A DNA stretch of 64,000 bases from Erigeron canadensis. Taxonomy: Eukaryota; Streptophyta; Magnoliopsida; Asterales; Asteraceae. Made by a program: the position numbers and the translations under genes. The stretch is taken from NCBI RefSeq assembly GCF_010389155.1, contig NC_057769.1, forward strand, positions 25,916,735 through 25,980,734, in the 5' to 3' direction. The first letter of the stretch is position 1. The number at the start of each line of letters is the position of its first letter. The notes under the pieces are model-generated. The model was not told the origin of the DNA. It made no database searches and saw nothing but the letters and a program-made list of their open reading frames with translations. Below, piece by piece: positions 35,640-48,900 of this stretch.

Positions 35640-35968
35640 TATCGCTCAAATGGTGGAGTACCTGCTTTACAAGCAGAAGGTCTTGGGTTTAAGACTTGGG
35701 AAGTACATTGGAAGTCTTTTTATGAAGGCTTGCCTAAGGTATACCCAGGTTCAAGTCTGAGGAGGCAGGGTTTACCCCTACTGATCGTCGTACCTTTGAG
35801 CGGATTAGTATGAGGTTTTCCCCCAATCGGGTATTTGAAATAGGCATTTCTACTTCGAGGGAGCTCTCTAACGCGGACCCAGTTAAGACAACGTATGTTA
35901 GACCTCTCGCTGTCATATCGCGACACGAAGTTATCAAGCGAAATTCACCTTTCAAAAAAATAATAATT
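35640..35968 (+). mobile_element. tRNA-derived SINE of a different family
   Basis: A-box-like TGGTGGAGTACC at about 35651, B-box-like GGTTTAAGACTTGGG near 35687 and a second GGTTCAAGTCTGAGG near 35748. A conserved-looking body includes CCCCAATCGGGTATTTGAAA and CCTCTCGCTGTCATATCGCG, and the 3' end is CAAAAAAATAATAAT. This is a standard plant SINE layout. The short frames at 35553-35973 are not genes. Confidence 0.7.
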
Positions 35969-35974
35969 TGCAAG

Positions 35975-36985
35975 TAGACTATTATTTTAAGTCATATATG
36001 AAGATAGAAAAAATGGACAACTAATTTGAGACTAACTTTCGAAAGCATTGCAACTAAAAGTAGTAATTAGTTTTTAATCAACATATAAGAAACATAAACT
36101 ACTTATAAGGCACCTATTGTCAACATCTTGCTCCCATTTGAGTAGTCTTATAAAGCGACCTTTGAAATAAACTTTCAAAAAACTCTAACTCTAAAATGTA
36201 TACATTCCTAAAAATGGAAATTCACATTACCACCACTTTGCTTTGTTAAAGATTTAACATTTATCCCCATAATAAAAGCTGATGTATGCCAACCAACCAC
36301 TCCACTATATCAGTTTAAATTCGTGTCATGAGACATCAACAACAGATTATGTATTCATATATTTGTATTTAATATGTAGTTAACCCAAATAACTTGCGTA
36401 ACAAAGAAGAAAAAATAGAATCTAAGGAGAATCCAAATCAAAAGAAGTAAACTATATTCAATCTTGGTATTGACCCAATGTGATGTATCAATTCAACATT
36501 CTTAAACAAGGCAAAGGAATTCGTCTTGGCAACGTCATCCCTTAATCGCGTACGTGTCATGAGCCACGAAAGGAGACACTGCCAAATACATGTCATGTGT
36601 GTTTGAACCTAACCCCTTCACGAGCAGCTTCACTTGCCTGTGTCCGCTGACCTTTGGGGAAGAGTCGTATATGTTCCAATGGAACTTTGGCTCAAATGTT
36701 ACCTCGCAAGCCAACCATTATTTCTTTGTTAGAAGATGAAGTCCAAAGATTTTCTTCGAACTTTTCATTTGTTATGGGTTCATTTCAGCTAGCTTAAACA
36801 ATTGTGCTCTAATCTCGTATTTCCTTTTTCTTAAAAAAATCTTTATATAAAAGACTCGAGACACAAAAATATTGAACGATATGCAAAAGTTTTTGTCAAG
36901 AATTCATATGTCATTATTAAGCATTATCAAATGAATTAGTTTACTTTACTGTTGAGGTTTTTGTGAACACTTCTATACGAAAACT
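35975..36985. other. Intergenic stretch without a gene
   Basis: No coding or RNA gene is visible. The sequence is of moderate complexity and no element boundary could be fixed. Confidence 0.5.
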
Positions 36986-36987
36986 TC

Positions 36988-37335
36988 AGTCGGTGTTAAA
37001 AAAAACCGGGTTGGAACTGGAAATCGAAAACGAACCCAAAACTGGTCAACAACCGGGTTTGACCCAACTCTGTTCGGGTTTGACCCAACCCAACGGTTAC
37101 TAACCGGTTTGGGTTTTCGGTTTAGATTATCGGTTAGAGACCGGGTTGAGATCGGGTCGGGTTCAGTTTTTGGTCAAAAAAACCGAGTCAAACCTGGTCA
37201 ATAACAGGTCAAAGTTTGACCCCAAACCGGTTTCAAACCGGGTCGGGTTGGGTCAAACCCGGTTTTGGTTCCGTTGACCAAAAAACCGGTTCGGTTTCGG
37301 GTCGGGTTGGGTAGAAACCGGTTCATGTTCACCTC
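36988..37335. mobile_element. AACCGG-rich hAT-like element
   Basis: It consists of overlapping CCGGTT, GGGTTTGACCCAACC and CAAACCGG words and aligns with the element at 37368-37678, about 85 percent by eye. The left end GGTGTTAAAAA and right end TGTTCACC are compatible with the same inverted termini. I could not find its target duplication. Confidence 0.55.
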
Positions 37336-37367
37336 GTCAAGGTGGTATTCTAATTTCTATATGAAAT

Positions 37368-37678
37368 TAGGGGTCTACAAAAAAACGGGTTAGAACCTGA
37401 ACTCGAAAACGAACCTGAACCCGAAACTGGTCAACAACCGGGTTTGACCCAACCCGACGGTTACTAACCGGTTTGGGTTTTCGGTTAGAGACCGGGTTGA
37501 GATCGGGCCGGGTTCAGGGTTTTTGACAAAAAAACCGAGTCAAACTTGGTCAATAACTGGTCAAAGTTTGACCCCAAACCGGTTTCAAACCGGGTTGGGT
37601 GAAACCCGGTTTTGGTTTCGTTGACCAAAAACCGGTTGGGTTTCGGGTCTAGTAGAAACTGGTTTTTGTTCACCACTA
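37368..37678. mobile_element. hAT-type MITE with 8-bp target duplication TATGAAAT
   Basis: The termini TAGGGGTCTACAAA and TTTGTTCACCACTA are inverted repeats. TATGAAAT lies exactly on both sides (37360-37367 and 37679-37686). Eight base pairs is the hAT signature. The body is the AACCGG-rich text. The minus-strand frame at 37485-37676 is not a gene. Confidence 0.85.
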
Positions 37679-38539
37679 TATGAAATCAAGGGGACATGTT
37701 CAACTTGACAAAGACTACCATGATATGGACCGATACACTTTGTTATCTCTAACAGTCTTGCAAAATTGCTAGTTAATTTTAAATAAATAAATAATTTACC
37801 CTAACATATGCTTCTATATGCAGTAGCCCATCCGAAACCTTGTCAAGAAAGCAAACAAAAGGACAACAATTTGCTTATCAAGTTGGTGACTCGTTCTAAG
37901 TTGAGCATGCACATATGAGACCAGATCCAATTATATGCCTCTTAAGCTATCAATTTAAGTAGCCAGCATACACGATCAACCAATATCAATCCCAGGTCAT
38001 CGATTGGCAATCCCAAGTCACCTTATAAGCAGATAACAAGTTATTAAACATTTACCAACTCAAAAATCTATACAATGATGATACAAGATACAAAATTCAG
38101 ATGCAAGTAAATTGGAACAACATGCAACATTATGAAAAAAACAAATATAAAATATTCATCTTCTACTTACAAAAATAGTTCCCAAGTTTAGAACTAGAAT
38201 ATAACAATTCCTATTGAACATGTCAAATAAGTAACACTCTTAAAGGTAACATGTCCTGTAGGAAAAGTAACTACTGCAACTACATGACCAAGTGAATCAC
38301 CATATAAATTTCCAAATCAATTAAAAATAAAAGTTTGCAACTACTATTCTAATACCATCTCAAGTACTTTTCCGATACAAGTTTTGCTTAAAAATAGAAG
38401 AAATGATCCACCATTCGCAGTGTCAATCAAATTCCGTTTCTGGACATATCTGCATTTTAACCAACCTGGCTCGACAGAACCGCTTGCAGAAGCAAAAACC
38501 AGTCAACTGAAAATATAGCCTCAGTTAAAACAAGGCTGT

Positions 38540-41500
38540 TCATGGTTTATGGAGCTTGAAGCCGAATACCCTTGGGACGTAGTTTTGTGTTGCCTTAAGT
38601 GGTTTATAGTGGCCATAAGACATGAAAAACAAATGGGGGAAGGTGGTGCCGAAATAAGAGCCGTCAATATCTATGGGAAGTGAAGGAAAAGAATACACAC
38701 TCACATAAAGCAATACGCATCGGTGACCTATTATCTCACTCATGCAATTTATTAGCACACACCAACCAAAAAAGAAGAAAAGGGAACAAGATTGAAAGTG
38801 GGATTATCAATGAAATGAGTGAAAAGTACAAGTTTACAACGGGTGCTTAAAAATAGTTGACATAGAACAGACATTACAAATTACAAACAATATGCAAATG
38901 ATAATACTTGTAGAAGACAATGGGCATGTTGTACATACAATAATGCAAATCCAAAATAGAATACAGATGCAAATGAAACCCCTCAAAAACAACATATGGA
39001 ACCATCTGCTTTATGTTTTTTTTATATATATCAAAACCAAAAAAACGGACTGGTAAACTACAACAGGCATGATTGTCAATACCAAATTAGTTTAAGAATC
39101 CTCATACTAACTTTATGAGCTTGAAGTTAGGCATAGATTTTCCTTAATCTATATTTATAGGATATGTACTAAGATAGACCACAAAATATCAGAGCAAAAA
39201 AATATGACCATTGTACTTGACATTCTGTCTCAAATTGAACAAACATTGTATTTGGGAAATCTGTATAAGAAAAAAAAATATCAGCAACAAATACCATTTT
39301 TTCAGAAAGGTTTTAAGGTATATTGTTCTTTTTGAAATCAAAGATCAAGTAAACGGTCAGAAATTCCTTGATTTGCTAGTATAGGGGTTTTTGTTAAATT
39401 ATTTCCAGGCACAGCAGCTTTCAAGGATGTCAAGTGCAATGATTGTATATAAAAATCATCCTTAAACATTAAGCAGTTTAGTACCAAAATACACATAAGC
39501 ATATAAATATGTAATGTAAGGATACTGCCTTGATATTTGGAACGGGGGTAGTAAATATCTTCACATTTTGGACAGTATATTTTCACAGTACTCAAACGTG
39601 GTACATCTGTTTGTCCAACAGGGAGACACGGCTGCCCACTACAATAAACTCGTGGGCACCGTCCAAAGTCATAGTTTTTGTATTTCTCCAACTGCAGATT
39701 GTCATATGAATGGGATTTTAGACCATGTGAATTGTGAAGAGAAACAAAAAGGTAAGATAGATTTATACCATGGCAGACATTCCCTTGGGAGTCAATATGT
39801 ACCGCACATGTATCAACCCATACAACATTTCGGCTGCTGATTCAACAAGTTCATTCTGCTCTTCAGTGAACATATCTCCGTTACATAAACACAAGCAACA
39901 CGCCATTATTAGTATGAGAGCACAAACAAGAGTTCTACATTGTAAAAATTTCATTAAATTCTCGGCAACAAGTTGAAGGGATACTAATAATGAAATCATA
40001 AGGATTATTGTTTCATCATGCAACTAATTAAAGTTGAAAACAGTTACAAGTTACTACAAAACTAGATAGAAACTATTTCACCCAGTTCTGTTGGTTCATA
40101 AGAGCATAATAGTCTACGCACAAGAAAGTCATGGGACCCACAAGAAATTAAACCACAAAAGACCACAACCATAATATTAAACTTGGAAAGCAGAGTATAT
40201 TTATAGATAATACAAAACTTTTTCTCTCTCTGAGACTCTGAATACTAGAGTCAAATCACAAATTGATGAGTCACAACTTAACAGCTATTGCCCGCAACAA
40301 ATGACCACTATACTAATGTTAAGAGCTGACATCATTAGCTAATGTGAATAACTTACCATGGGATGACTCCACATCTAGAATAAGATCAAGCGCGTAATCA
40401 AAGTAAGGAACTTGACTGCTTAATCCACACAAATTAAAATCATCTTGAATATACTCATCATCAACTTCACAGAAAAATTCATTTCCCCTCAAATTGCAAA
40501 ACCATGAGATCCAAGAAGTGTCATCCTCATCAGAACCACTAACATCAGACTCCTCACTGTCTGTCTCTGATTCCTCTGCAAAAATAAAAATAATAACAAA
40601 ATGTCATGGTTCCCCAGAAAGAAAAACCATGCCTTAAACAAGCATCCATAAACTAAAAATACAAGCAAAATCTGTAATGACTTTAACCAAATAGATGTAA
40701 CTGATGATTAACATTCTTTTACCAAAATAAACACGTTACCATATATACCACTGGTATTGGCACACCATTCTTGAAATTCATCAAAGATAGCAAGCGCATA
40801 AACTCTATCTTAAGAGTGTGTTTGGGTAAGCTTATTTGAAGAACATATAGATAAGGTTTATTGAACTATAGCATTATCAAATTCCTCAGTAAAAAAGTTA
40901 ACTTATCTTCTTATTCCTTTGTATAAAAGCTCATAGGCCCTTCAATACAAGCTTACATAAACACCTTTAATGAACTTTTTGTTGTTTTAGAAACACAAAA
41001 AAGAAAAAAAAAATCCGCTCATCAAGTAAACTTATCCAGATACCATAATAACCATCATTCAAACAAGCATTAGACGGAAGAACCTGCAACCTATGAACAA
41101 GTCAAAAACTTATGTTTCAATTCATAATGCCAAACTATAACTTGCAAAAAATATAAATAACGGCAAAGCTGACAGGCCAGACGTTTGTCCCAAGCACAAT
41201 ACGTGAAAGAATATACAGTGTGTTGGGTGTGAATGCCTTTTAGGCTGGTTTTGATTAGAAAGCCCATTAGGGCCTTTTCTTGTTCAACACTCAAGAAACC
41301 CTAATCTGTTCTCCTATAAATATACAGTGTGTTGGGTGTGAATGCCTTTTAGTCCATTGAAACAAGGTATTAGGTTGATTAGAGTTAAGCCTTTGTTCGA
41401 CCGGGTATATACATGGGTTATTGATTGACTTGATGATAAAAGCACTGTTTTGGTTTTCTTCTTCGAGAGGTTTTAGCCCCAGTTCTTGGTTACCACCGTG

Positions 41501-43873
41501 ACATTCTTGTTCGTCATTGATTAGAGGTTGAGGTACTGTGTTCAGTTCATTGTTTGAGTTGTATCTCGGGTTATTCTGATTCACGAATAGGATGTGGTTT
41601 TTTGAGGGTGGTTGTTACTAAGTTTGTTGCTGTGATATTACCTTGATCGATTAGAAAAGAAAAGAAGATAAGTACTATTGTTTGAAGTTAGTCCATTGAA
41701 ACAAGGTATTAGGTTGATTAGAGTTAAGCCTTTGTTCGACCGGGTATATACATGGGTTTTGGGTTGGACTGGTTTCTGTTGGATATAGTACTGGTTTTGA
41801 CGAAGATAGAACTAGCAGGTTTGGAGTGTTTTGGTTTTGAGTATTCCTATTCCGTTGCTAGTGTCGACACGAGTGAGAGTCATGGAACTAACGCTTGTTT
41901 TCTCTATTGTTGTTATTGATCGTTTGCTATTAACTGGTCTGGAACTATGGATGTTATTCCTTCTTCAATTTTGATCAGTGGTTTGAATTTTGAGTGGATC
42001 TTTGTACTGTTATTGGGTGAAGGTTTTCGCTGGTTGAATACAAGTGAAGGTTTGTCTCGTGAAATCTCGTTTAGCATGGGTTGGAATAACAGGGACAGTT
42101 AGAGTTGTGCATAGTTGACTTGTGGGGGTTGCATGAGGTGCTTAGGGTTTTAGAGTCGCCCGAGGTTGATATAATTCTGCTTATGAGAATGTGTCTGGGT
42201 TGATGCATTGGGGCTCGTTGGAAGGTAGTGAAGACTCTTGTTACAGATTCTGGTTTCTTCATTTTATGTTACCTACTGTAGTGAAGCACTAGTCTGTTGT
42301 TTAAACTTTTGGAGTGTGCAGATCTGCACTACCGAAAGAATTGAACCAACTTTCGGAGAAAAGTCTTGGCTCGCTGATTCGAGAGTTATACAAGTCTGGT
42401 GCGCGGTAAAGGACTCTGGACTTTCAGGTAATCTTTTCGAGCGTATTCGAAGGTTTGAACTTGGTCGAGATTTGTAACAGTGGGAGCACAAGGAGTGTTT
42501 TGACATATGTTGAAATTGACGTAAAGTTCTGAAGACCAGAGTTCCGAATAAAATCTCTCTTGTGATGCTACCGCTGGTGGAGAGTGTTGTTATTCCTCTG
42601 GAGTCTCTGCCGATATTTGAAATCAGTAGAAGCCGATTGAGATTGAGGATGGGTCATTGGTGATCTTTGCCATGACTGAGTCAGCTATGTCTGACTGTAT
42701 TGGAGCAGTTTACAACTTCAATGGGCCTTTCAGGTGACTGATGTAAAGGGCCGCTGCAACTAGGTACACATGGATTGAAATTTGGTTTGTTCTTAGGAGC
42801 TGGACCTCTGTTCCTATCTATTCTTACTGAAATCTTAGCTTGTTCATGGAGAACTGAAGACTTGGGAAACTTCTGCTGTTGAAGTTTTAGTTTGTTCTTG
42901 GAACCAGAGGCTTGGTGGATTTCTTGGTGGATTTCTAGTATATGTAGATTACGAATGTTCAAGAAAAATATGTAGATTACTGGAGTTACTGTTTGACCGG
43001 GATATTGTGTGCTTGAATGGCGGGCTGAAGTTTATCGCAAGGCCTTCAAGTGGGAGATTGTTGGGTGTGAAGGCCTTTTGGGCTGGTTTTTATTAGAAAG
43101 CCCATTAGTGCCTTTTCTTGTTCAGCACTCAAGAAACACTAATCTGTTCTCCTATAAATATATCCCTATATGTAAATGTAATCTCAATAAAATAACCTAG
43201 TTGCAGCCGGTGGACTAGGCCCTCCACTGGGGCCGAACCACGTTAAATCTCGTGTCGTTTATCCATCTATTTTCTGTTATATCTTCTTGTTTAATTGCTT
43301 CCGTTATGCTAAAGCGAAGGCTGTTCCTACTTCCTAACACAGTGTCCGGACATATTGGGAAACGAAAACCTATTCTCAAAGCCCACATTAGTAACCAAAT
43401 CATGTACGTCCCTAGAGACTGGCGAAAATGCAACCAAATGATGTAACAATTTTTAAAGGGATCATAAAACTCATTCCATTACCCTTGATACAAACACCCC
43501 TAAGTAATGCAAATCATTAAACCTAATTACTATAACTACCACAGCTTAAACTTTATCACCAGCTAATCCATACCTAATTATATATACATACATACACACA
43601 TATACATATAAAAAGACACAATAGAAACAAAAAATTATAAAATAATAAAAAAAAAAAAGGAAAAAAAAAAGAACCATCAGAAGCTGCTTTATTAGTTTTG
43701 GCAGTGGAAGTTGAAGGAATAGATGATAATTTATTATTATCTTTTTCTTTATTAATATTATTATTCAAAAGCCTGGAGGAAGTTGAAGGATTATTAGAAT
43801 TAGAATTATTTAAATGTTTATCCAAGGCTTCATTTATTCTTTTCCGATCCAAGGCTCCACCTCCTCCCACCAT
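38540..43873 (-). CDS. CKB: Casein kinase 2 regulatory (beta) subunit, five exons
   Basis: Exons 43873-43675, 40575-40357, 39875-39769, 39691-39526 and 38670-38540 join in frame to 273 residues. The start is fixed by an in-frame TAG upstream of ATG 43873. After a Ser/Asn-rich plant-type N-terminus comes the acidic run [19 protein letters not shown], then the conserved [18 protein letters not shown] and [15 protein letters not shown]. The zinc finger that makes the beta dimer has Cys187, Cys192, Cys215 and Cys218, the same spacing as in the animal protein. The C-terminus [16 protein letters not shown] is typical. The protein dimerises and holds two catalytic alpha subunits in the tetrameric CK2 kinase of nucleus and cytoplasm. 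One Gly usually present after ESSH is lost at the exon 2/3 junction. Intron 1 is 3.1 kb and holds a retroelement. Confidence 0.95.
41221..43339 (+). mobile_element. Copia-like LTR element without coding capacity, inside CKB intron 1
   Basis: The 3' LTR is 43059-43339 (281 bp, TGTTGGGTGTG...CTAACA), preceded by a purine tract AAGTGGGAGA. A 5' LTR start matching it is at 41221. Five-base repeats CAGTG flank the whole (41216-41220 and 43340-43344). The 5' LTR breaks off after CTCCTATAAATATA at about 41325, and local duplications follow. The interior shows no gag or pol and no clear primer binding site. It lies antisense to the host gene and is spliced out with the intron. Confidence 0.82.
41353..41762. 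repeat. Direct repeat inside the intronic retroelement
   Basis: TCCATTGAAACAAGGTATTA and about 50 following bases occur at 41353 and again at 41691, nearly identical. ATATACAGTGTGTTGGGTGT is also duplicated (41211 and about 41319). These mark a rearranged 5' end of the element. Confidence 0.85.
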
Positions 43874-45940
43874 TTTCTCACCACCGCCTCCTCTTTGCTA
43901 TTTCCTGCTATCCTGCATATATCTATATATATGTTATATCTCTATATCTACGTATATATCTATATGTATGTATAGGTGTTGGTATAAATTAATGAATGAA
44001 GTGAAGGTGGATTTAATTGGTAAAGAAGAAGGAAAATTATAAGAAAGGATTTCAATTTCAATCAAAATGGAAATGGAGACGGAGAAAATTAGGGTTGGTG
44101 AAATGGTTGCCAGAGAGAGAGAGAGAGAGAGATCTCCCCTCTCCTTTGTTTGTTTGTGTTTTTGATATTTTTTGGATGGAAAATTGTTTTTCATTTGTCT
44201 TTATTTTTTTCATTGATTTTATAAAAGTTTTTATTTTTATTTCTTTTTATTACTCCATTTTTTATATTGATGGTATGTCCTCGTATCATCGATATATACT
44301 AAGGCGATTAACGAACATGAACGAGGCTTGTTGTGTTGTTCGTGTTTGCTTGTTTAAGTTTAGGCGTATATACGAGTGAGGCTTGCTTGAATAATGAGTC
44401 ATGTGGTTTAATTTGTGTTCGTGTTTGATTGTAAATATTAGACAAATGAAAAGATAAGCACAGATATTTATTTGTTAAAAAAACAAAAAATTTCGTTTTG
44501 ACCTTTTGAATGGTAATTGAAACACAAAAAACCAAACACACACAAAACATAGAGGGTTTAAAATAGATATAACGTCTTTTTTTACTTATGTTATTCGTTT
44601 GGAAACACGTGATCTAGTACCTAGATCATGGAGGGTTAAGCATCCTGTGATTATTTTTAAACTTGTGGTTAGTTTGATTGTAATTTACAATAGTCTAGAA
44701 GTAGTTTCTTTTTTTGGTGATACCTAATTTTGTAATTGTTGTATACTAGCATTGTACACTTATATCTTGACTTCTAGTATTTTACTAGTAGGTTTTTTAT
44801 ATAATTTATCTTTGCCGTTTAAAAGAAAAAAAAAATTATCCTGTGACTATGATATGTCCTGTTTTCATAGATGGGTGTGTTTGCAATTGCATATAGGTTT
44901 TATAACATGCTACTTGAAATCGAATTCGTTTAAATTAAATTTAGTACTAGCATATATTGGATAATACAATACTTATATAGTTATATATGTTCTATCAAGG
45001 ATGAATAATAATTATAAAAAAAAAAAAAAACCCACTAGTCAAAAACAAGGTGTCATCTTAAACAATTACAGATGTTGTCTCACATAAACTAATAGTAAAA
45101 TATGTTTATATTGATTATTTTATTATAACATATACTCGTACCTACAATATGAGACTACAGGTTTATGATGTATTATTTAAGGTAAATAATGAAATGTCTT
45201 GATATCTATATCACCTCATCTCTCAATCTCATGCCTCACGTCAGTAGAAACCGACACGGTTAAGCAAACCATTGTTATGACCATGTCGATTATGGGTGTT
45301 GGTTTGTGCCGTCGGTTAAGTGATGACTGATGAAGGGAAGATATGGGGTGGTTTTCATGAACAATCCAATCGTTGTTTCTATAATAATAGAAAAACCATT
45401 TAATTAATTGATATGATAACATTAGAAAAATCAAGTAAAGAAAAAGTGAAGTGGTGTTACACAAATTAAGGTGTATCGGTTCGAACACGGTATCAGGAAA
45501 AAATCTTAGAGAGGGCAAAATTAAAAATCCGTAAAATATAAATATAAAAGAGGTCAAAATGTTAAAAGCTTGTAAAAAAAAATTAAAATCGATGAAAATT
45601 TGAAAATACGTTACAAAATCTGAGGGACATTTGTCCCCTTTGAAGTTTGCCCCCATGTGATACCGCCGCTGTATCTGTTGGTTATCACTTTACAAGTGTT
45701 ACGTGACGTTAATGTGATAAAATGAACGCTTGAGAGTGGTATTAGAATATATATTAGAATATGCATACAAGTATACTCAATAAGTCAATAATATGTCGAC
45801 ACAAATTCTTTCAAAATACCATGACAAGAAGAAACCAATCATTTAGATCCAAGGCTAATTATTAGCATTACAGATCACAACAATTACTTTTTATAGATAT
45901 AGATAGATAGAGGAATTTAGTAAGAAAGATACACAAAAAC
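43874..45940. other. Intergenic region between CKB and the P450 gene
   Basis: The CKB leader and promoter lie at the left edge (with TA-rich repeats at 43915-43975). A (GA)n microsatellite is at 44113-44131. 44290-44420 has GAACGAGGCTTGTT-type repeat text. 45470-45660 has sequence like decayed plant transposons (GGGACATTTGTCCCC). The minus-strand frame of 146 residues at 45216-45656 covers that repeat and shows no domain, so I do not call it a gene. Confidence 0.5.
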
Positions 45941-45945
45941 AGAAG

Positions 45946-48900
45946 ATGGTAATATTAACTGAGGTGATTGTGTCACTAATTGTTGGCGGATTGTTGTGGG
46001 CATTGTTTGATTTGTATGCATTTAAAGCCAAAAGAGTAAGATCAAAGCTTGAGAAGCAAGGTATCAAAGGCCCATTTCCTTCTTCTTTTCTGCAGGGCAA
46101 CATCCCTGAGATCAAGAAAATACATATCCAGCAGCATGCCAAAGCAATGGCAGTTGATGGTGGTGGTGTTATCTCTCATGATTGGACTACCAAAGTTTTC
46201 CCTCATTTACATCAATGGAGAACCCAATATGGTTATCTCACTCTCCCTCACTCTTTAAAGCTGCACTTCAATTTCTTTTGAGTGGTGTTTGAAATTGGCC
46301 CTGGTTAAAAAAAATTTGGGCATCTTTATATGTGGATTACCGTAATTAAACTTTATGCACACATGGTCCATTGTTTTTATGTATAATATGAAAAAAAAAT
46401 GTAAACTATGAGCACATGTCACACAATCAGTGTTAAACTTCTCAACGAAGTATGTGTCATGTTAGAAAAATATGAACAATTATCACGCGATCAGTGTTAA
46501 ACTTGTGAGGAGCAATATCCATCCGCTTTCAATGCCCTTCTTGGCCCAAAAATTAGTGAGTTTCCCCTGTGAGGACAATTGAAAAGTATCTTGTTAGTAT
46601 AGAAGAAAACAAAAGCCATATTACAAGCATTACAATTTACAAAACTTATAACAGTACTACTTTTTTCAAATTTCAGTAACTGCACAACATGCATATATTA
46701 AAATTATAAGAGATCATCTATATACAACCAAACTTACTTGGTACAACATAAAATGTGTTCTGACAATCTTTTTATCTCATTCTTAGCATCAGAAAATATC
46801 TAGGCTATTCCTTTTGTTTCTTTCCAGTCTGTGTTTAAGCTCAAATCTTAATATGGATACTGTGATAATATTGTGGCAAGAGGAGTAGTCAAAACCAGGC
46901 CGGTCTGGAACCAAGGATGGAAAAATATGGCAGGAACCGGTCTGTACAATAACTATTTGGTTGTGAAACTTGACTTCAAAAAAGATTAGAACTTTTGGCT
47001 AGTTTTGAAATAGTGATCCAAGCCAAGCCTATATCCTTAGCTAAACAACAATGATCCATAAAAGTAACGATAAGTCAGATAAGTTTGGTTCCAGCTGGAC
47101 CAATCTGAAAGTCTCCTTTTTTTTCTGCTAAAGTTAGAACCAAGTATATGTTGGTAAGGTTGGTTCAGTAGCATTTTAGAATGGTTTATCGGTTTTACAG
47201 TTCTGTAATGAGTTTTGCATACTCTTCGTAACAAAGTGTTGTAATGGTGGCAGGAAACACATTCATGTATTCTTCAGGGAACATACACTTCCTATGCATA
47301 ACTGATCCGGAACTTGCGAAGGAAGTGGGCCTTTATACCTCCTTAGATCTCGGGAAACCTTCATACCTCTCAAAGGACAGGGGTCCTTTGCTAGGTCAGG
47401 GAATTTTATCATCTAGTGGTGCGTACTGGGCCAAACAAAGAAAGATCATCGCTCCTCAACTATACCCTGACAAAGTGAAGGTACATTTCTATCCCGTTTA
47501 ACCAACTGTTAGTGGTTTTAGTCGTCTAATGTTGGCGTCAAAAGGGACAGGTCTAACAGATTGGTTAACGGGTGAAAGCAAGTAAACTTTTGTTTCGGTT
47601 ATAATGTGTCTATTTTTCAAACCATTTGACCCAGAAAGCAATTTCCGTCTATGCTATTTTTGTACCAGTAATAATGGTTCTGTTGTTCAAAAACACGAAC
47701 AAAATGTAATGCATCATTTTCTTTTTGAAGGACATGGTGACGTTGATGTTAAATACTGCTGGTAGCATGGTACAATTGTGGAAAAGTAAAATCGATAACA
47801 GCGAAGGTTGTGTAGACATTAAAATTGATGATGATTTGAGAAGTTTGTCGGCAGATATAATTTCAAGAGCATGTTTTGGAAGCAACTACAGCCAAGGGGA
47901 AATGATTTTCACAAAACTTAGGGCTCTTCAAGGTTTCATGTCTAAGGCAAGCATCGGTGTTCCTGTTTTAAGGTATAATTCCAGATAACACAATTTTATT
48001 AGAGGTGAAACTTATAATGTGTCAATTCATGCTAATGTTTCATCTCTAACGGGTTTAACGGCTGAACCAAATAAAAACTGCTCATAGTGTTCATAAACGG
48101 GTAAACTGACGGGGATTTCCTCGTTCACGTTACCCGGGAAAGCTCAAATATACGCGTAGAACCTCCCAAATCATTCTTAGAAGTCTAAATTGGAGAATAA
48201 GTTTTTGGGTCAAAGCAACCAGAGTTTTACAAGATGATCTGTTTTGAGTTTTGACGGGCAGGGTCAACCCAACCCACCAGACATGTCCATTTTGTCATCT
48301 ATACAAGCCTACAAGGAGTATATTATAAACAAGATTTTACCTGCGGAAGGACAAGAATCCAAGTACTACATAGCATTACATGATTGGGTAGCATTAACAA
48401 ACAAAATACTAATATAGGTATTAGAAATGTCACTAGTGATAATTATAGTTGACTTCTGATATAAACAGATATGTGCCAAGCAAAAACAACAGAGAAATAT
48501 GGAAGCTGGAGAAAGATATAAATTCTAGAATAGTAGAAGTAGTAAAATCCAGTAACGAGTTTAAAGGTGAAAGAAACCTTTTACAAACGATAATTGAAGC
48601 TGCCAAGGAAGATGGAGAGAGCAACGACAGGTGGATTGATATTGATCCTTCCAAGTTCATAGTTGATAACTGCAAAAGTATATATTTTGCTGGCTATGAG
48701 ACTACTGCAACATCAGCATCATGGTGCTTGATGTTACTAGCTAAACATTCAGAGTGGCAAGAACGTTGTCGAGCAGAGGTTTTTGACATTTGCAAAGACA
48801 AGCTACTGGATATGACTACGCTTCAAAGCATGAAAACGGTATGTTAATCCTGTCATGAGAAAATAATGCTTTCAGGTAAACATACTAACTTATCAACTAT

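Noticed and set aside
45216..45656. Minus-strand open frame of 146 residues, the longest outside recognised genes and the retrotransposon
   Set aside because: Its translation is Phe/Ile/Leu-rich with no domain or conserved motif, and the DNA looks like decayed transposon text. No splice partner or start context supports a gene.
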